This document shows, piece by piece, positions 1-9,000 of a stretch of 50,078 nt of DNA. The stretch's first letter is position 1, and every line of letters starts with the position of its first letter. The stretch covers positions 1-50,078 of the forward strand of contig JANQLZ010000083.1 in assembly GCA_028280325.1 (NCBI GenBank), read 5' to 3'. This DNA is from Bacillota bacterium (lineage in GTDB: Bacteria; Bacillota; UBA994; PWPR01). Made by a program: the position numbers and the translations under genes. The notes beneath the pieces are model-generated. The model was given only the letters and a program-made list of their open reading frames with translations. It made no database searches and was not told the DNA's origin.

Positions 1-123
1 ACCCATATTCAGAACATATATAAAAAGCTAAATGTAGAAAATCGCTCTTCACTGATAACAAAAATTCTTAATATTAATAAAAGACAGCTTTAATGCAAAG
101 CCTCAGCTTAAAAGGAGAGAAAT

Positions 124-1164
124 ATGCAGGTAAAAGTAAATTATGAAGTAGCAGATAAGTTTATTGAAATAATTAACCATAAAAAGTATATTGACTACAA
201 AGTATTTATTGAGGCAATGAAAAAACTGGAGAGCCTTGCTGGTATGAAAGTAATGCTTGGATTTTATAAGCATACTTATAGCTTTAGAGAGTATTGTGAC
301 ATACTCTATCAAGCACTCAATCGCTTAGAGTTTGATTCTAATAATCAAGAGCATAATCTTCTATATACCAATTTGAAGAGAATAATTGATAATGAAGATA
401 AACTTCACAAAAAAATGAGATTGATCAAGAATTATGACTTCAATAAACTAGAGGATCAACTGAAATGCAAATTGCCAGATAACACTGATATAGATGTGGA
501 TATCTTTTTTGCTTTCGACGCTTTAAATGGCGGTACAGTTATTGGTAATAAAATAATGTTGCTTAATACGATGTTCTGGCCATCTGAAGAAACTCATCTA
601 AATCTGATAGAAGGGGTACTGTTACATGAGTACCATCATATCGGTCTCAAGTATTGGATTGAGCAAAAATATAGAAACTTTGAGTCTTACCACGATTCAT
701 TGGGACTAATCCGGTTATTGATTATCAGTATTATGGGAGAAGGTGCTGCTACATATTTTTATAATGATGGAGATGATCTTTATCCATTAGCTTTAGAATC
801 GCATGGTGAAGAAATCGCTGATGCACTTAGATCTTCAATGACAAATAGAAGTGATAATATCAATTCTTATCTACAGGAATTTGAAGATGACATAAATTAC
901 CTTGCTTCATTTAGTGGAGATGTTTCTGAATTAAAGACATTGCGCAGTAAATATGCTTACAGCAGTACATCAGAACCTTTAGACAAGGCAATAGGATATC
1001 ATGTTTGTGAGCAAATTGACGCAAATTTAGGAACTGCTAAACTGATAGAATGCTTTAAAAGTCCGGAAATATTCATGCAGAGTTACCATGAGTCTTTATC
1101 AAAGCCAAGTGAGTTTGCCCTGTCTGAACAAGTACTGGAAATTATCAAGAAAGCTTTTGCTTAA
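124..1164 (+). CDS. Putative zinc metallopeptidase (HEYHH gluzincin-like), 346 aa
   Basis: Not assigned to a named gene. The protein carries HEYHH near residue 168, matching the HExxH zinc site of metallopeptidases. About 40 residues later GEGAA could supply the third, glutamate ligand, as in gluzincins and DUF2268/DUF5700-type putative proteases. No signal peptide or membrane segment is visible, so it is probably cytoplasmic. The N-terminal ~110 residues are helical and charged with no recognised domain. The ATG start follows AAAGGAGAG at a good distance. It stands alone and converges on the lysine operon; a strong hairpin follows its stop. The substrate is unknown. Peptidase assignment rests only on the two motifs. 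Confidence 0.6.
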   Translation: MQVKVNYEVADKFIEIINHKKYIDYKVFIEAMKKLESLAGMKVMLGFYKHTYSFREYCDILYQALNRLEFDSNNQEHNLLYTNLKRIIDNEDKLHKKMRLIKNYDFNKLEDQLKCKLPDNTDIDVDIFFAFDALNGGTVIGNKIMLLNTMFWPSEETHLNLIEGVLLHEYHHIGLKYWIEQKYRNFESYHDSLGLIRLLIISIMGEGAATYFYNDGDDLYPLALESHGEEIADALRSSMTNRSDNINSYLQEFEDDINYLASFSGDVSELKTLRSKYAYSSTSEPLDKAIGYHVCEQIDANLGTAKLIECFKSPEIFMQSYHESLSKPSEFALSEQVLEIIKKAFA

Positions 1165-1187
1165 TAACCGACTAAAAGCACCTTTAA

Positions 1188-1214
1188 AGCCAGGCTCAAT
1201 AACTGAGCCTGGCT
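1188..1214 (+). terminator. Hairpin downstream of the metallopeptidase gene
   Basis: An 11-bp perfect stem (AGCCAGGCTCA / TGAGCCTGGCT) with a 5-nt loop begins 23 nt after the stop codon at 1164. The T tract after it (TAATTTG) is weak, so termination may be inefficient. It could serve either strand between the two converging genes. Confidence 0.55.
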
Positions 1215-1259
1215 AATTTGAATCTTAACACCTGAAAGTTCATTCTACCTAGGCGTATA

Positions 1260-1359
1260 ACGCCGAGATAGCATTAATTACGGTTAAAATGGCTTAGTTA
1301 AGCCATTTTACGAGCTACACTCGTTACTGATGAATTCTAGCGATTCATTCAGTAAGCCC
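1260..1359 (+). repeat. Structured dispersed repeat, partial copy (copy A)
   Basis: This stretch is closely similar to the reverse complement of 38548-38640. Shared parts are a palindrome AAAATGGCTTA-GT-TAAGCCATTTT, a small hairpin (ACGAG/CTCGT here), GAATTCTAGCGATTC, and the terminal TTCAGTAAGCCC. The opposite terminal repeat seen in the 38.5 kb copy is not found here, so this copy appears truncated. It lies between two converging genes, just past the end of thl, and its palindromes could also act in 3'-end formation. Confidence 0.7.
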
Positions 1360-1390
1360 TAATTATGGAAGCACAGTAACTACGAAGCCT

Positions 1391-2578
1391 CTAACCCAAA
1401 CCCCTTTCGACTACCAGAGTAACCCCCATACCGCCGCCTACACAAAGGGTAGCCAGACCATATCTGGAATCTCTCTTCTTCATCTCATGTAACAGCGTCA
1501 CCAGAATTCGTGTGCCGCTGGCACCTATCGGATGGCCTAAGGCAATAGCTCCGCCATTGACATTTACCTTTTCCATATCCAGTTTCAACTCTTTGGCAAC
1601 TGCTAATGATTGAGCTGCAAAGGCTTCGTTGGCCTCAATCAGATCCATGTCTTTAAGCTCTAAGCCAGCTCTGTCTAAGGCCTTTTGCACGGCCGGCACC
1701 GGTCCGAATCCCATAATGTCTGGCTCCACACCAGCTGTAGAATAAGCTCTCAGTGTGGCTAATGGCTTAATCCCAAGCTCTATGGCTTTATCTTTACTCA
1801 TTACTACTACTGCTGCCGCTCCATCATTTATCCCTGAAGCGCTGCCAGCGGTCACGGTGCCTTCTTTTTTAAATGCCGGACGCAGCTTGGCTAATTTTTC
1901 AGCTGTAACCCCGGCCCTTGGAAACTCATCTTTAATAAAGACGATTGGCTCACCTTTACGCTGGGGGATGGTTACCGGAACTATCTCCTCTTTAAATCTA
2001 TTTTCAACCCAGGATTTCTCAGCTTTCTGCTGACTGAGAGCCGCAAACTTATCCTGTTCTTCTCTGGTTAATCCATGTCTTTCAGCCAGGTTCTCGGCTG
2101 TAATTCCCATATGGTAATCATTCATGGCACACCACAAACCATCATTAATCATGGTATCTATCAGTTGGCCATGGCCCATTTTATAACCCCAGCGGGCCTT
2201 AGGAAGTATATAAGGAGCCTGACTCATATTCTCAGTACCGCCAGCCACGATAACCTCAGCATCTCCCAACATTATGGCCTGAGCAGCAGAGATCACCGCC
2301 TGCAGCCCCGAACCACAGACCTTGTTAATGGTCATAGCTGGCACCTCAACTGGAATACCGGCTTTAATTGCAGCCTGACGAGCTACATTCTGCCCCAAAC
2401 CAGCCTGCAGTACATTGCCAAAAATAACGTCATCAACATCGCCTGGCTGCAACTCAGCCCGCTTTAATGCTTCTTCTATTACTACTTTGGCCAGATCCAC
2501 TGCTGAGACACTGGCCAGCGTGCCATTAAACTTACCTATAGCTGTTCTGGTGGCACTGACAATAACAACATCTCTCAT
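1391..2578 (-). CDS. thl: Acetyl-CoA acetyltransferase (thiolase)
   Basis: Interconverts two acetyl-CoA and acetoacetyl-CoA. In this operon it probably cleaves acetoacetyl-CoA, made by the adjacent CoA transferase, to acetyl-CoA for energy and for the next Kce turnover. Thiolase hallmarks are present: acylated Cys88 in VCGSG, the [15 protein letters not shown] block with the catalytic His, and Cys in CVGGGMG near the C-terminus. Length 395 aa is normal. The reading frame stays open 20 codons upstream, but the start is set at ATG 2578 (MRDVVIV), preceded by AAAAGGAGAG; the upstream codons derive from a small repeat. It is the last gene of the lysine operon, about 200 bp after atoA, and may also have its own promoter. 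Confidence 0.95.
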   Translation of the reverse strand: MRDVVIVSATRTAIGKFNGTLASVSAVDLAKVVIEEALKRAELQPGDVDDVIFGNVLQAGLGQNVARQAAIKAGIPVEVPAMTINKVCGSGLQAVISAAQAIMLGDAEVIVAGGTENMSQAPYILPKARWGYKMGHGQLIDTMINDGLWCAMNDYHMGITAENLAERHGLTREEQDKFAALSQQKAEKSWVENRFKEEIVPVTIPQRKGEPIVFIKDEFPRAGVTAEKLAKLRPAFKKEGTVTAGSASGINDGAAAVVVMSKDKAIELGIKPLATLRAYSTAGVEPDIMGFGPVPAVQKALDRAGLELKDMDLIEANEAFAAQSLAVAKELKLDMEKVNVNGGAIALGHPIGASGTRILVTLLHEMKKRDSRYGLATLCVGGGMGVTLVVERGLG

Positions 2579-2613
2579 ATTATCTCTCCTTTTATGTGCC
2601 AGGAGAACCGTCT

Positions 2614-2654
2614 GAGGCCGCTGAAAAGGTCCGCTCACATTTTCAACAACCTCC
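2614..2654 (-). repeat. Collapsed MITE-like element (both ends joined)
   Basis: Read on the minus strand, 41 nt start GGAGGTTGTTGAAAATGT and end GAGCGGACCTTTTCAGC plus GGCCTC. These match the left and right ends of the 159-bp element at 40079-40237 with its middle missing. As RNA the arms pair over about 14 bp with G-U wobbles. It lies just upstream of the thl ribosome binding site. Confidence 0.55.
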
Positions 2655-2779
2655 AGAATGAGGTTATTGCATCCAAAAACCCATCGTTTTCAATAATCTT
2701 TTTGATTACAAAAAAGTTAAAGTTAACTTAAAGAGTTTTTCAATACTCTCCAACCGGTCCCTTGGCTTAATTGTTTTGC

Positions 2780-3433
2780 TTATACTGACATTAATTTCAG
2801 ATTTTTATCAATAATCAACGTAGCTTCGGTGCGCTGCTGTACCTGTTCTACTGTGAATTCTGGGTTTATTTCCTTTAGTAGCAGTCCTGATTTGGTGACC
2901 TCCATAACTGCCAGCTCAGTCACAATTAAATCCACCTGGCTGGTCGCTGTCAGCGGCAATGTACACTGCTTCAGAACCTTAAAACCACCTTTTTTGGTGT
3001 TATGAGTCATAGCGATTATTACCCGCTTTGCCCCTGTTACCAGATCCATTGCCCCGCCCATCCCGGGAACCATCTTTCCGGGGATCATCCAGTTGGCCAG
3101 GTTGCCCTTTTCATCGACCTGCAGGGCCCCTAATACGGTGACATCGACATGGCCGCCGCGGATTAACATGAATGAGGTGGCGCTGTCAAAGAAACAGCCT
3201 CCGGGCAAGATCGTAACCGGCTGGGCTCCGGCATTGGTTAAATCCGGGTCTTCCTGACCGGCTTCGGGGGTGGGTCCTAAACCTAAAAAGCCGTTTTCAG
3301 ACTGAAAAATAACATCGACACCATCGGGTATATAGTCGGCAACCATCGTGGGCATACCAATTCCTAAATTGACCACATCTCCGCTGGCCAGTTCCTGAGC
3401 AACCCGATGGACAATCCTTTGCTTTAGATTCAT
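2780..3433 (-). CDS. atoA: Acetate/butyrate:acetoacetate CoA-transferase, beta subunit
   Basis: Beta subunit of the family I CoA transferase that moves CoA onto acetoacetate released by Kce, with butyryl-CoA or acetyl-CoA as donor. The catalytic glutamate sits in [10 protein letters not shown], the expected SENG motif; GMGGAMDLV and the GIGMPT segment are also typical. Length 217 aa is normal. The start is ATG 3433 with GGAG upstream, one base after the stop of the alpha subunit gene, which fits coupled translation of an obligate heteromer. Ten in-frame codons further upstream lie inside atoD and are not used here. ctfB is an equivalent name. Confidence 0.93.
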   Translation of the reverse strand: MNLKQRIVHRVAQELASGDVVNLGIGMPTMVADYIPDGVDVIFQSENGFLGLGPTPEAGQEDPDLTNAGAQPVTILPGGCFFDSATSFMLIRGGHVDVTVLGALQVDEKGNLANWMIPGKMVPGMGGAMDLVTGAKRVIIAMTHNTKKGGFKVLKQCTLPLTATSQVDLIVTELAVMEVTKSGLLLKEINPEFTVEQVQQRTEATLIIDKNLKLMSV

Positions 3434-3434
3434 G

Positions 3435-4088
3435 TTATTGCTCCTCTCTGACAAGGTAGTCAACTAAAATACCTGGGGTAGCAACCTGGTCGGGGTCAAT
3501 TTCGCCCACCTCCACTATCTCGCTTACCTCGGCCATCACGATTTCTGCAGCAGTTGCCATCAGCGGATTAAAGTTGCGGGCAGCCTTGCGGTAGACCAGA
3601 TTGCCGGCTTTATCCGCTTTGGCAGCCTTGACCAGGGCCAAATCTGCCCTTAACGGCAGTTCCAGCAGATACTCAATCCCATTTATAGTCAGCTTCTGCT
3701 TATCCTCTTCAACCACCGTGCCAATCCCGGTCGGGGTCAAAAATCCACCCAACCCGGCTCCGCCAGCGCGCACCTGTTCAGCCAGGGTGCCCTGAGGCGT
3801 GAGAATCACTGTAGTTTCACCGCTGTTCAACTGAATACCGGTTTGAGGATTGGTACCGATATGGGAAGTGTATATTTTTTTAACCTGCTTGTTGACCACC
3901 CATTTTCCAACCCCGCTATCCGGAAACCCGGTGTCATTGCAAATCAGGGTAATATTCTTAACCCCTTTCTCGGCGATAGCATCAATCAGGGCCAGCGGCG
4001 CACCGACAGATAAAAAGCCGCCAACCATAATTATCATATTGTCTTTAATCAGCTCCAAGGCCTGGGCTACAGTTCTTATTTTGCTCAC
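3435..4088 (-). CDS. atoD: Acetate/butyrate:acetoacetate CoA-transferase, alpha subunit
   Basis: Alpha subunit partner of AtoA. The protein shows the alpha-type layout: [10 protein letters not shown] near the N-terminus, [11 protein letters not shown], then [16 protein letters not shown] in the middle, and a C-terminal FNPLMATAA block. Length 217 aa is normal. The start is GTG at 4088; the upstream AAGGCAGG is a modest ribosome binding site. The gene follows hbd after 18 bp and runs into atoA. Its presence lets the acetoacetate half of lysine be recovered as acetoacetyl-CoA while butyryl-CoA is released as butyrate (pathway knowledge). ctfA is an equivalent name. Confidence 0.93.
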   Translation of the reverse strand: MSKIRTVAQALELIKDNMIIMVGGFLSVGAPLALIDAIAEKGVKNITLICNDTGFPDSGVGKWVVNKQVKKIYTSHIGTNPQTGIQLNSGETTVILTPQGTLAEQVRAGGAGLGGFLTPTGIGTVVEEDKQKLTINGIEYLLELPLRADLALVKAAKADKAGNLVYRKAARNFNPLMATAAEIVMAEVSEIVEVGEIDPDQVATPGILVDYLVREEQ

Positions 4089-4106
4089 TTTTAACGCCTG
4101 CCTTTA

Positions 4107-4952
4107 CTAATAGGTGAAGAAGCCCTGCTTGGTTTTACGTCCCAACAGTCCTCCACGCACCATTTTTCTGAGTAGTGGATGAGGACGGTATTTACTGTCA
4201 CCAAACTCAGTATGTAATACCTCCATTATTGCCAGGCAGACATCCAAGCCAATTAAATCACCTAAAGCCAGCGGTCCGATCGGGTGGTTAGCCCCCAGTT
4301 TTAGAGCTAAATCAATACTTTCAGCTGATGCTACTCCTTCGTCCAGGATGCCGATGGCCTCGTTGATCATCGGGATTAACACCCTGTTGACCACAAAACC
4401 TGGAGCCTCAGCTACAACAACCGGGCTTTTACCTAATTTCTCCGCCAGTTTAATGACCTGGTCATTGACTTCTTCAGAAGTTGCCAGTCCCTTAATAACC
4501 TCAACCAGCTTCATCATTGGTACAGGATTGAAGAAATGCATTCCGATTACCTGTTGGGGTCTATTGGTTGCCTGGGCCAGCTCGGTTATTGATAAGGATG
4601 AGGTGTTGGTGGCCAAAATTGTCTCTGCCTGACAGACCCGATCCAGTTCTGCAAAGATAATCTTCTTAACAGCCATGTTCTCCGTTGCCGCCTCAATAAC
4701 TACATCGCAGTCACTTAAATCTTTTAGTGCAGCTTTAATTGTCAATAAAGACATCGCCTCTGCTTTGGCTTCTTCTGTCATGCGACCTTTAGAAACACCT
4801 CTGGCCAGCCGCTTTTCAATATAGCTCCGACCAGCCTCCGCTAACTCCAGGTTTTGGTCACAGAGCAGAGCTTTGACTCCTGTTGTAATTAAATTTTGAG
4901 CAATCCCTCTGCCCATGGTTCCAGCCCCGATTACTCCTACTTTTTTTATCAT
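4107..4952 (-). CDS. hbd: 3-hydroxybutyryl-CoA dehydrogenase
   Basis: Reduces acetoacetyl-CoA to 3-hydroxybutyryl-CoA with NAD(P)H. The N-terminal Rossmann motif is GAGTMGRGIAQ at residues 9-19. The catalytic region GMHFFNPVPMMKLVEVI contains the active-site His and Glu, and VNRVLIPMINEA begins the helical C-terminal domain. Length 281 aa is typical. ATG at 4952 follows GGAGGATAAC. In this operon it would route the acetoacetyl-CoA branch toward crotonyl-CoA, so both halves of lysine can end as butyrate; it sits between crt and the CoA transferase. Confidence 0.95.
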   Translation of the reverse strand: MIKKVGVIGAGTMGRGIAQNLITTGVKALLCDQNLELAEAGRSYIEKRLARGVSKGRMTEEAKAEAMSLLTIKAALKDLSDCDVVIEAATENMAVKKIIFAELDRVCQAETILATNTSSLSITELAQATNRPQQVIGMHFFNPVPMMKLVEVIKGLATSEEVNDQVIKLAEKLGKSPVVVAEAPGFVVNRVLIPMINEAIGILDEGVASAESIDLALKLGANHPIGPLALGDLIGLDVCLAIMEVLHTEFGDSKYRPHPLLRKMVRGGLLGRKTKQGFFTY

Positions 4953-4969
4953 TGTTATCCTCCAAATTA

Positions 4970-5749
4970 CTATTTACTTTTAAACTTTGGCAGCCGTTTT
5001 TCGGTGAATGCGTTCATACCTTCTTTTTGGTCTTGCGTTGCAAAACACATCGCGAAGGTCGATGATTCGATGTGGCTGGCAGTATAATCATCAGCCAGTG
5101 TACTCTTGTCGATGGCCATTTTGGCATAACGCAATGCCAATTGGGCTTTACCGGCCATGGTATGAGCGAGTTTAATTGCTTCCGACATTAAATGGTCCTG
5201 CTCAACAACCTTATTAACCAGGCCAACTTTCAGAGCTTCCTCTGCTTTGATGTACTCACCGGTAAAGATTAACTCCTTGGCTTTGGCAGCTCCCACTATA
5301 GCGGGCAGGCGCTTGGTCCCGCCGAAGCCAGGGGTTATTCCGAGGCCCACTTCCGGCTGACCCAGTTTAGCCCTGGTCGAGGCCAAGCGCAAATCACAGG
5401 CCAAAGCCAGCTCGCAGCCACCACCCAGGGCATAGCCGTTAATAGCGGCAATACTCGGTTTACACAGCGCAGCGATGCGGTCAAATACCCGATGCCCTAA
5501 TTTGGCAAAACGCCGGGCTTCTTCAACACTAAAGTTTTTCATCTCCCCAATATCTGCCCCGGCCACAAAGGCTTTTTCGGCACCGGTAATGATAAAAACA
5601 TAAACATTGTCATCGCCGGCAATCCTCTCAATGGCACTTTCCAGTTCTACCAGGGTATCGGAGTTTAAGGCATTTAAGGCCTTGGGGCGATTAATTGTCA
5701 CTAAAGCAACATGATCTTCAATCTCCAGCTTAATATTGTGATAATCCAA
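4970..5749 (-). CDS. crt: 3-hydroxybutyryl-CoA dehydratase (crotonase)
   Basis: Enoyl-CoA hydratase/isomerase family enzyme that interconverts 3-hydroxybutyryl-CoA and crotonyl-CoA. AFVAGADIGEM and GYALGGGCELALACD supply the oxyanion-hole peptides, and the two expected active-site glutamates lie in GGGCEL and QPEVGLGITPG. Length 259 aa is normal. The start codon appears to be TTG at 5749, because GGAGGG lies 6-7 nt upstream and no closer ATG gives an intact N-terminus. It follows kamA by 16 bp. Crotonyl-CoA is also the product of Kal, so Crt and Hbd link the two branches. Confidence 0.94.
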   Translation of the reverse strand: MDYHNIKLEIEDHVALVTINRPKALNALNSDTLVELESAIERIAGDDNVYVFIITGAEKAFVAGADIGEMKNFSVEEARRFAKLGHRVFDRIAALCKPSIAAINGYALGGGCELALACDLRLASTRAKLGQPEVGLGITPGFGGTKRLPAIVGAAKAKELIFTGEYIKAEEALKVGLVNKVVEQDHLMSEAIKLAHTMAGKAQLALRYAKMAIDKSTLADDYTASHIESSTFAMCFATQDQKEGMNAFTEKRLPKFKSK

Positions 5750-5765
5750 AAGACTCCCTCCTTTA

Positions 5766-7007
5766 TTAATGGCGTTTGTGACGCTCTAAATCAGACGGCT
5801 CTAAACTGAGTGCTTCGTTCTCATAAAGCTTTTGCAGCCCTACAATTGCCGTACCATTTTGGCGGTGATTGCATTTGGTGCAGGGGTTTGTATAATCAGT
5901 TGGTTGGCTATATGCGCTGATTACTCCTTCATAATTGCGTAAAATTACTTTGTTTCCGACACGAGAAATCAAATACTGAGGGCTAACCGGTATTTTTCCT
6001 CCCCCACCCGGGGCATCTACAACATATACCGGCACAGCATAACCCGAGGTATGCCCCCGCAGCAGTTCAATAATTTCTATACCTTTATCAACAGAGGTGC
6101 GGAAATGGCTTATTCCGGCAGACAGGTCACACTGATAAAGGTAATAAGGCCGTACCCTGTTCTTGACCAGCTTCTGAACCAAATCTTTCATAATATAAGG
6201 ACAATCATTGACCCCCCGTAACAGTACCGACTGATTCCCCAGCGGGATTCCTGCATCGGCTAGAAGGGCTAAAGATTTCTCCGCTGTTTCTGTTAACTCC
6301 TGAGGGTGGTTATAATGGGTATTAATCCAAATTGGATGATATTTTTTTAGCATATTGACCAGTTCAGGGGTGATTCGCTGCGGCAATACTACCGGCGCTC
6401 TGGTGCCAAGGCGGATTATCTCGACATGGGGTATATCTCGGAGCTGACTTATTATATACTTTAAATAATTATCACTAACCAGCAAAGCGTCCCCTCCGGA
6501 GAGTAACACATCCCTGATCTCTGGATTAGCTCTAATATAAGCTATGGACTGATCCAGGTCGCTCTGAGGCCGAGGTCGATCCAAACCACCGGCATACCTG
6601 CGGCGCGTACAGTGCCGGCAATACATGGCGCACTGATCTGTTATCAGAAAAAGTACCCGGTCGGGATAGCGATGAGTTAAACCTGGAGCTGGTGAATCGG
6701 CATCCTCATGCAGCGGGTCCAGCATATCATGCTCACTGATCTGAAGCTCGTTGGCTGTAGGCACAGCCTGCTTTCTGATGGGGCAGTTGAGATTATCAGG
6801 GTTCATTAAACTTGCATAATAAGGGGTTATGGCCATACGCAGGGTCTGTAAACACTGCTCAACACCTTCGATCTCATTTGACGACAGCGGAATGATCTGT
6901 TTTAAGACTTCAATATCGGTAATGCGGTTGCTGACCTGCCAATGCCAGTCCTGCCATTGATCTGGGGTAACCTGCTCCCATATTTTGATTTTTTTGTAGT
7001 CACGCAT
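5766..7007 (-). CDS. kamA: L-lysine 2,3-aminomutase
   Basis: Radical SAM, PLP-dependent enzyme converting L-lysine to L-beta-lysine, the first step of lysine fermentation. The iron-sulfur motif CxxxCxxC is C126-C130-C133 (CAMYCRHC). The PLP lysine is K338 in GGGGKIP. D294 and D331 match the substrate-binding aspartates known from the clostridial enzyme, offset by one residue. A C-terminal CTKC pair is typical of the zinc site. Length 413 aa is close to the family norm. ATG 7007 overlaps the kce stop by one base (TAATG) behind AGGAGG, so translation is coupled. Unusually, this first-step enzyme is encoded eighth in the operon. Confidence 0.96.
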   Translation of the reverse strand: MRDYKKIKIWEQVTPDQWQDWHWQVSNRITDIEVLKQIIPLSSNEIEGVEQCLQTLRMAITPYYASLMNPDNLNCPIRKQAVPTANELQISEHDMLDPLHEDADSPAPGLTHRYPDRVLFLITDQCAMYCRHCTRRRYAGGLDRPRPQSDLDQSIAYIRANPEIRDVLLSGGDALLVSDNYLKYIISQLRDIPHVEIIRLGTRAPVVLPQRITPELVNMLKKYHPIWINTHYNHPQELTETAEKSLALLADAGIPLGNQSVLLRGVNDCPYIMKDLVQKLVKNRVRPYYLYQCDLSAGISHFRTSVDKGIEIIELLRGHTSGYAVPVYVVDAPGGGGKIPVSPQYLISRVGNKVILRNYEGVISAYSQPTDYTNPCTKCNHRQNGTAIVGLQKLYENEALSLEPSDLERHKRH

Positions 7008-7840
7008 TAGTTTTCCTCCTTCTTACTGGCTATGCCCAGAATTCTTCTGGCTTCAGCTGGTTTGGCTACCGGCCGCTCCAGTTCTCTGGCCAGGCGAACC
7101 ACCCGGGCCACCAGTTCAGCATTACTGACTGCCAATTGCTTATACCTGTAGAACAGGTTATCTTCAAACCCAACCCGGACATGACCGCCCATAATAATGG
7201 CCATTGCCGCCAAAGGCAGCTCTGCTCGGCCAATCCCGGCAACCGTCCAGGAACATTGCTGCGGTATGGTTTCAGCTAAATGCAGCAGGTTTTTTACTGT
7301 CCCCGGAATACCACCGGGCACCCCCATCACAAAATCAAAGTGTAAAGGCATTTCCAGCAAACCTTTTTTCCACAAACGCAAGGCATTTTGAATCATGCCG
7401 ACCTCAAACACCTCTATCTCGGGCTTAATGCCCCGCTCTTTCATTATTTCCGCAAATCGCTCGATGTATTGAGGAGGGTTGTAAAATACTCCACTGCCGA
7501 AATTGACTGTACCACAGGTCAAGGTAGCCATCTCTACCTCCAGCTCCAGCGGCTGCAACCGTTCTTCAACACTCATCCCCACTGCTCCACCGGTTGAAGG
7601 CTGAATAATTACTTCCGGGCATTTTTCTTTGATTAAACCAATGGTTTCTGCGAAAACTGCTTTACTTTGAGTCGGCTCTCCGTTCTCATCCCGGACATGT
7701 AAATGGATAATAGAGGCCCCAGCTCGATAGGCCTCGTCAGCGGCCTGAGCCAGTTCTGCAGGGGTTATCGGTAAATCAGGATTATCTGATTTATAGGCTT
7801 CTGCTCCGCAAATGGCAGCGGTTATAATCAGTTTTTCCAT
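7007..7840 (-). CDS. kce: 3-keto-5-aminohexanoate cleavage enzyme
   Basis: BKACE/DUF849-family zinc enzyme. It condenses 3-keto-5-aminohexanoate with acetyl-CoA and releases acetoacetate and 3-aminobutyryl-CoA. Zinc ligands H46 and H48 in HLHVRD, S82, T106, E143, and R222/E226/D227 in HVRVGFEDN match residues I recall from the structurally studied enzyme; the last three are shifted by four but keep their spacing. Length 277 aa fits. The start is ATG 7840 (MEKLIIT), two bases after the kal stop and behind AGAGAG; 19 upstream in-frame codons lie in kal and are rejected. Confidence 0.95.
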   Translation of the reverse strand: MEKLIITAAICGAEAYKSDNPDLPITPAELAQAADEAYRAGASIIHLHVRDENGEPTQSKAVFAETIGLIKEKCPEVIIQPSTGGAVGMSVEERLQPLELEVEMATLTCGTVNFGSGVFYNPPQYIERFAEIMKERGIKPEIEVFEVGMIQNALRLWKKGLLEMPLHFDFVMGVPGGIPGTVKNLLHLAETIPQQCSWTVAGIGRAELPLAAMAIIMGGHVRVGFEDNLFYRYKQLAVSNAELVARVVRLARELERPVAKPAEARRILGIASKKEEN

Positions 7841-7842
7841 TA

Positions 7843-8232
7843 TTACTTCTCTCTTTGCAGATCTTTGGGCACTACACAGGTTCCACTGGCCCGGCATACT
7901 GTGACGGGGTTCTTTAAATAATCACATGCTGAAGGCTGATGAGGCAGATTAGCTGAGGCTATTACTTTTTGGGCTGTAAACTCCATGCGACGAGAGGTGT
8001 TGCCAACCTTGGTTATAGTGCCGGTTGCCTCAATATAATCACCAGCATAAACTGGAGCAATAAACTCAACTTTATCATAAGCTACAAACAGACCCTCATC
8101 ACCGTCGTGCCGAATCAGCAGTTCGGTTGCCACATCGCCAAAAAGCTGGAGCATTTTAGCTCCGTCAACCAAATCACCGGCATAATGAGCATCATGAGAG
8201 CTCATTCGTACCCTAATCATAACTTTGTTCAT
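7843..8232 (-). CDS. kal: 3-aminobutyryl-CoA ammonia-lyase
   Basis: Small hotdog-fold enzyme that removes ammonia from L-3-aminobutyryl-CoA, giving crotonyl-CoA. Length 129 aa matches the family. The segment [20 protein letters not shown] followed by [11 protein letters not shown] is characteristic of Kal and related hotdog thioesterase-like proteins. ATG at 8232 has GGAGGTTAAC upstream and overlaps the end of kamE by 20 bp, so coupled translation is likely. Its position between kamE and kce matches the lysine clusters of fusobacteria and clostridia. The assignment rests on sequence type and on context. Confidence 0.93.
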   Translation of the reverse strand: MNKVMIRVRMSSHDAHYAGDLVDGAKMLQLFGDVATELLIRHDGDEGLFVAYDKVEFIAPVYAGDYIEATGTITKVGNTSRRMEFTAQKVIASANLPHQPSACDYLKNPVTVCRASGTCVVPKDLQREK

Positions 8233-8989
8233 CGTTAACCTCCGTATTATTTATTCGTTTATCAAGCTCAACAGCAATAAATGAAGCTACATCAGGGGGC
8301 AGAGTACCGGACCCAAAGCCAGCATCAAATCCCAATTCAGCTGCCAGTTCATGTGATATGCGCGGCCCTCCGACTACCAGCAGCGTATTGTCAGCAATGC
8401 CTTCCGCCTCAGCCATCTCCACAAACTCAGTTAAATTGTGGATATGAACATCTTTTTGAGTTACAACCTGAGAAATCAGGATGACATCTGCCTGCAGCTC
8501 CTTGGCTTTGATGATCAGCTCATAGTTCTCTACCTGACTGCCTAGATTATAGGCATCAATCATTGGGTAACGTTCCAAGCCATACTCCCCGGCATAGCCC
8601 TTCATATTCATGATGGCATCCAAGCCAACTGTGTGGGCGTCTGTACCAGTACAGGCTCCGACTACAACTACTTTACGATTAAGGTGTTTTTTTATAAAAC
8701 TGTTAACCTGATAAAAATCCATTTGCTCCACATTGACCTTGGAAACTTTAATTTTAGTATAATCAACAGCAGTTTTAAGGGAGCCATAGGCAATATAAAA
8801 ACTGAAGTTCTCGCCCAGATCCTGATTATGGACGATCTGCACTTCGTCGAAGCCTATCTTTTGGACTAACTGTTTGGCTGCTTCTTTCCCTTCATCGCCA
8901 GCGGGAACAGGAAGTGAAAATGAAAGCTGAATTTTCCCATCGTTTAAGGTATCACCATACGGCATCACCCTGGTTAAATCTGGTTTCAT
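8213..8989 (-). CDS. kamE: Beta-lysine 5,6-aminomutase, beta (B12-binding) subunit
   Basis: Cobalamin-binding subunit of the adenosylcobalamin- and PLP-dependent mutase converting L-beta-lysine to 3,5-diaminohexanoate. The base-off cobalamin motif DxHxxG is D117-A-H119-T-V-G122. K130, eleven residues after that histidine, has the spacing of the PLP-binding lysine (His133/Lys144) in the clostridial enzyme. Length 258 aa is normal. ATG 8989 is chosen because GAGGGGG lies seven bases upstream; a TTG 15 bp earlier lacks a ribosome binding site. It overlaps kal at its end and follows kamD. Confidence 0.95.
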   Translation of the reverse strand: MKPDLTRVMPYGDTLNDGKIQLSFSLPVPAGDEGKEAAKQLVQKIGFDEVQIVHNQDLGENFSFYIAYGSLKTAVDYTKIKVSKVNVEQMDFYQVNSFIKKHLNRKVVVVGACTGTDAHTVGLDAIMNMKGYAGEYGLERYPMIDAYNLGSQVENYELIIKAKELQADVILISQVVTQKDVHIHNLTEFVEMAEAEGIADNTLLVVGGPRISHELAAELGFDAGFGSGTLPPDVASFIAVELDKRINNTEVNDEQSYD

Positions 8990-9000
8990 GGCTATCCCCC

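Noticed and set aside
1755-2615. Plus-strand reading frames inside thl (62-130 aa)
   Set aside because: They lie antisense to a clear thiolase gene, lack ribosome binding sites and show no protein-like motifs. The same holds for other antisense frames in the kam, pur and opp genes.
2579-2638. N-terminal extension of thiolase by 20 residues
   Set aside because: The extension has no ribosome binding site, is derived from a repeat, and thiolases normally begin at the MRDVVIV-type strand.
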